Assembly: GCA_016303195.1 (NCBI GenBank)
Contig: JAEDMD010000093.1
Coordinates: forward strand, 1 to 7,358
Length of the DNA stretch: 7,358 nucleotides
Source of the DNA: Oscillospiraceae bacterium
Lineage (GTDB): Bacteria; Bacillota; Clostridia; Oscillospirales; Ruminococcaceae
Reading direction: 5' to 3'
A program made the position numbers and the translations under genes. This document shows, in pieces, positions 6,166 through 7,358 of this stretch (the first letter of the stretch is position 1; every line of letters begins with the position of its first letter). Under the pieces are notes generated by a model. That model made no database searches, was not told the DNA's origin, and saw nothing but the letters and a program-made list of their open reading frames with translations.

Positions 6166-7358
6166 ATGAATATTGTAAAGTGTCCTAAAAACCACGTTTA
6201 CGATTCTGATAAAAACGACTCCTGCCCTATCTGCCAGAAAGAAGCTGTAAACAGTACATCAGCCCCTTCTGCGCCTAAAAAAGCAAGAGTAGTCAGAGTC
6301 AGAGCCGTAAAAGCGAATAAACCGAAGGAAGCATCGACATCTGCCGAGGCTAAGCCTGTCGATGCTGTTAAGGATAAGCCAGAAAAAGCCGAGACTAAGC
6401 CTGTCGATGCTGTTAAGGATAAGCCAGAAAAAGCTGATAACAAGCCTGTTGATGCTGTAAAGGATAAGCCAGAAAAAGCCGAGACTAAGCCTGTCGATGC
6501 TGTTAAGGATAAGCCAGAAAAAGCCGAGAGCAAGCCTGTCGATGCTGTTAAGGATAAGCCAGAAAAAGCCGAGACTAAGCCTGCACAGGAAGAAGAACCT
6601 GTCATGGCAGAGATCAGCCCTGATGAGGCTAAAAATGAACCTCTCAAGGAAGTCGGCAAAGCTCCCGAACCTATCATGGATGTGCTGAAAGACGATGAAA
6701 ATGCCAAGCAGAACCACGGCAATTCCAGAAAAAATAAGAAAAACAAGAAGAATAAGAAGAATAAAAAGCAGACTGAACATAAAAATGAGCAGAAGATCAG
6801 CATAGACGCTCTCGCTTTCGAGCCCATCACTGCCGAAGCCGTTATGAATACCATTGCGGCAAATGTTCCTGCAATGGAGCCTCTTTCTATTGAAGAACTG
6901 CGAAGCACCAACAAGAGAATAGACCCAAGACTTGCCGAACTCCAGAAAGAGGAAATGAAATTCGGTCCTGAGGCAAAGGCATTCCGCACTCCTCAGACTT
7001 CTATGATCCCTGAGATCAGCAAATCCGAGCCTGTTCTGAATATTCCGAAGCCGCAGGCCAAGAAACCCGAACCTGTTCCGACTGCTCCGAAGCCGCAGGC
7101 CAAGAAGCCCGAACCCGTTCCGACTGCTCCAAAGCCGCAGGCCAAGAAGCCCGAACCTGTTCCGACTGCTCCGAATCCCGCTGTCAACAAGCCCGTCGCT
7201 CCACCACCTGCTTCACCAACTGTCAGACCTTCCGCTTCACCAACTGTCCGTCCGCCCGTTTCACCAACAATACAGCCATCCGCCTCACCTACTGTAAGAC
7301 CGCCTGTTTCGCCTACTATCCAGCCTGTAAGACCGCCAATGGGAACGCCTACATTCTT
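6166..7358 (+). CDS. Zinc-ribbon protein with disordered repeats, 3' partial
   Basis: The frame is open from the ATG at 6166 (GGAG at 6153-6156, 9 bases upstream) to the right edge: 397 codons without a stop, so the gene is cut by the window. The N-terminus has a four-ligand zinc-ribbon pattern, Cys6, His10, Cys20 and Cys23 (KCPKNHVYD...CPIC). Similar short ribbons are known at the start of Clostridia proteins that carry FHA, kinase or other signalling domains further on. Residues 63-137 are five copies of a 15-residue Lys/Asp/Glu/Pro unit. Residues 190-201 are four Asn-Lys-Lys triplets, and about 211-285 is a less repetitive, probably helical section. Residues 295-336 are three 14-residue units, then five Pro-rich 8-residue units from 349. 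No signal peptide or membrane helix is visible, so the visible part is probably cytosolic and largely disordered. The function is unknown and depends on the missing C-terminus. Confidence 0.85.
   Translation, partial: MNIVKCPKNHVYDSDKNDSCPICQKEAVNSTSAPSAPKKARVVRVRAVKANKPKEASTSAEAKPVDAVKDKPEKAETKPVDAVKDKPEKADNKPVDAVKDKPEKAETKPVDAVKDKPEKAESKPVDAVKDKPEKAETKPAQEEEPVMAEISPDEAKNEPLKEVGKAPEPIMDVLKDDENAKQNHGNSRKNKKNKKNKKNKKQTEHKNEQKISIDALAFEPITAEAVMNTIAANVPAMEPLSIEELRSTNKRIDPRLAELQKEEMKFGPEAKAFRTPQTSMIPEISKSEPVLNIPKPQAKKPEPVPTAPKPQAKKPEPVPTAPKPQAKKPEPVPTAPNPAVNKPVAPPPASPTVRPSASPTVRPPVSPTIQPSASPTVRPPVSPTIQPVRPPMGTPTF
6352..6576 (+). repeat. Five tandem 45-bp repeats, in frame
   Basis: Units begin at 6352, 6397, 6442, 6487 and 6532 and encode KPVDAVKDKPEKAET or variants ending DN or ES. 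Units 1 and 5 are identical in DNA; the others differ at a few bases, mostly in the last two codons and in the third unit. A partial sixth copy (AAGCCT) follows at 6577. The unit length is a multiple of three, so copy number can change without breaking the frame. Confidence 0.95.
6733..6768 (+). repeat. Asn-Lys-Lys triplet tract
   Basis: Four 9-base units encode Asn-Lys-Lys with mixed codons (AAT/AAC, AAG/AAA), forming a strongly basic stretch at residues 190-201 of the zinc-ribbon protein. It could contact nucleic acid or an acidic partner, but nothing else supports this. Confidence 0.85.
7048..7173 (+). repeat. Three tandem 42-bp repeats, in frame
   Basis: Units begin at 7048, 7090 and 7132 and encode KPQAKKPEPVPTAP. 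They differ only at single third-codon bases. Degenerate partial copies flank them (EPVLNIP before, NPAVNKP after). Confidence 0.95.
7210..7329 (+). repeat. Five 24-bp Ser-Pro-Thr repeats, in frame
   Basis: Units encode ASPTVRPS, ASPTVRPP, VSPTIQPS, ASPTVRPP and VSPTIQPV. ASPTVRP-type and VSPTIQP-type units are interleaved, and codons vary more than in the 45- and 42-base arrays, suggesting an older expansion. The DNA continues Pro-rich to the window edge. Confidence 0.9.

Noticed and set aside
6352..6576. CRISPR-like array
   Set aside because: The 45-base units are directly adjacent with no spacers and are translated in frame, so this is a coding tandem repeat.
6259..6780. Second minus-strand frame resembling a very hydrophobic repeated membrane protein
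   Set aside because: It is another reading of the same repeats; the hydrophobicity comes from reversing Lys-rich codons. No start signal is present.
6198..6989. Long minus-strand open frame (263 codons) opposite the zinc-ribbon gene, with Ser/Phe/Leu-rich repeats
   Set aside because: It is the mirror of the 45-bp repeat array, which lacks stops by composition. It has no ribosome binding site or promoter, and the plus strand has a promoter, ribosome binding site and zinc-ribbon motif.

Overview
The window looks like chromosomal DNA from an endospore-forming Gram-positive Clostridia member, most likely Ruminococcus or a close relative. The evidence is a gerA-type spore germination receptor locus, a secreted CAP-domain protein ending in a type I dockerin (a cellulosome-style module common in ruminococci), strong AGGAGG-type ribosome binding sites, sigma-A promoters of TTGACT-17-TATAAT type and AT-rich intergenic DNA. 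The genus is inferred from gene content; no rRNA or marker gene is present. No tRNA, rRNA, CRISPR array, insertion sequence or phage gene was seen.

Layout. (1) Positions 40-1789 form one transcription unit bounded by two hairpin terminators. A near-consensus promoter (110-138) drives a small three-helix membrane protein of unknown function (164-604), an ArsR/SmtB-family metal-sensing repressor with two complete candidate metal sites (618-956), and a metal-dependent amidohydrolase (959-1753). The genes are 13 and 2 bases apart, so they are probably co-transcribed, yet no metal pump is present. (2) Positions 1800-4659 hold a two-gene germination operon: a GerA-type subunit (1852-3285) overlapping by 8 bases a second gene (3278-4645). 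That second gene reads as a GerB-type permease fused to the first part of a GerC-type lipoprotein, with a lipobox-like cysteine at the junction. A sigma-G-like promoter precedes the operon. (3) A convergent gene on the minus strand (4707-5597) encodes the exported CAP-dockerin protein; a shared hairpin at 4636-4659 separates the two units. (4) Positions 5598-6165 are a gene-free AT-rich divergent intergenic region with promoters for both flanking genes and an unexplained long dyad at 5951-5979. (5) From 6166 to the right edge runs the 5' part of a gene for a protein with an N-terminal zinc ribbon followed by disordered, repeat-built sequence with three different repeat periods (45, 42 and 24 bases). 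Its C-terminal domain lies outside the window.

How the parts relate. The gerA pair probably acts as one nutrient-sensing receptor in the inner spore membrane. The CAP-dockerin protein points to surface or cellulosome attachment. The ArsR unit may couple metal status to an unknown membrane or hydrolase activity. There is no direct evidence that these units work together. The most unusual items are the GerB-GerC fusion, the transporter-less metal-sensor operon, and the zinc-ribbon repeat protein.
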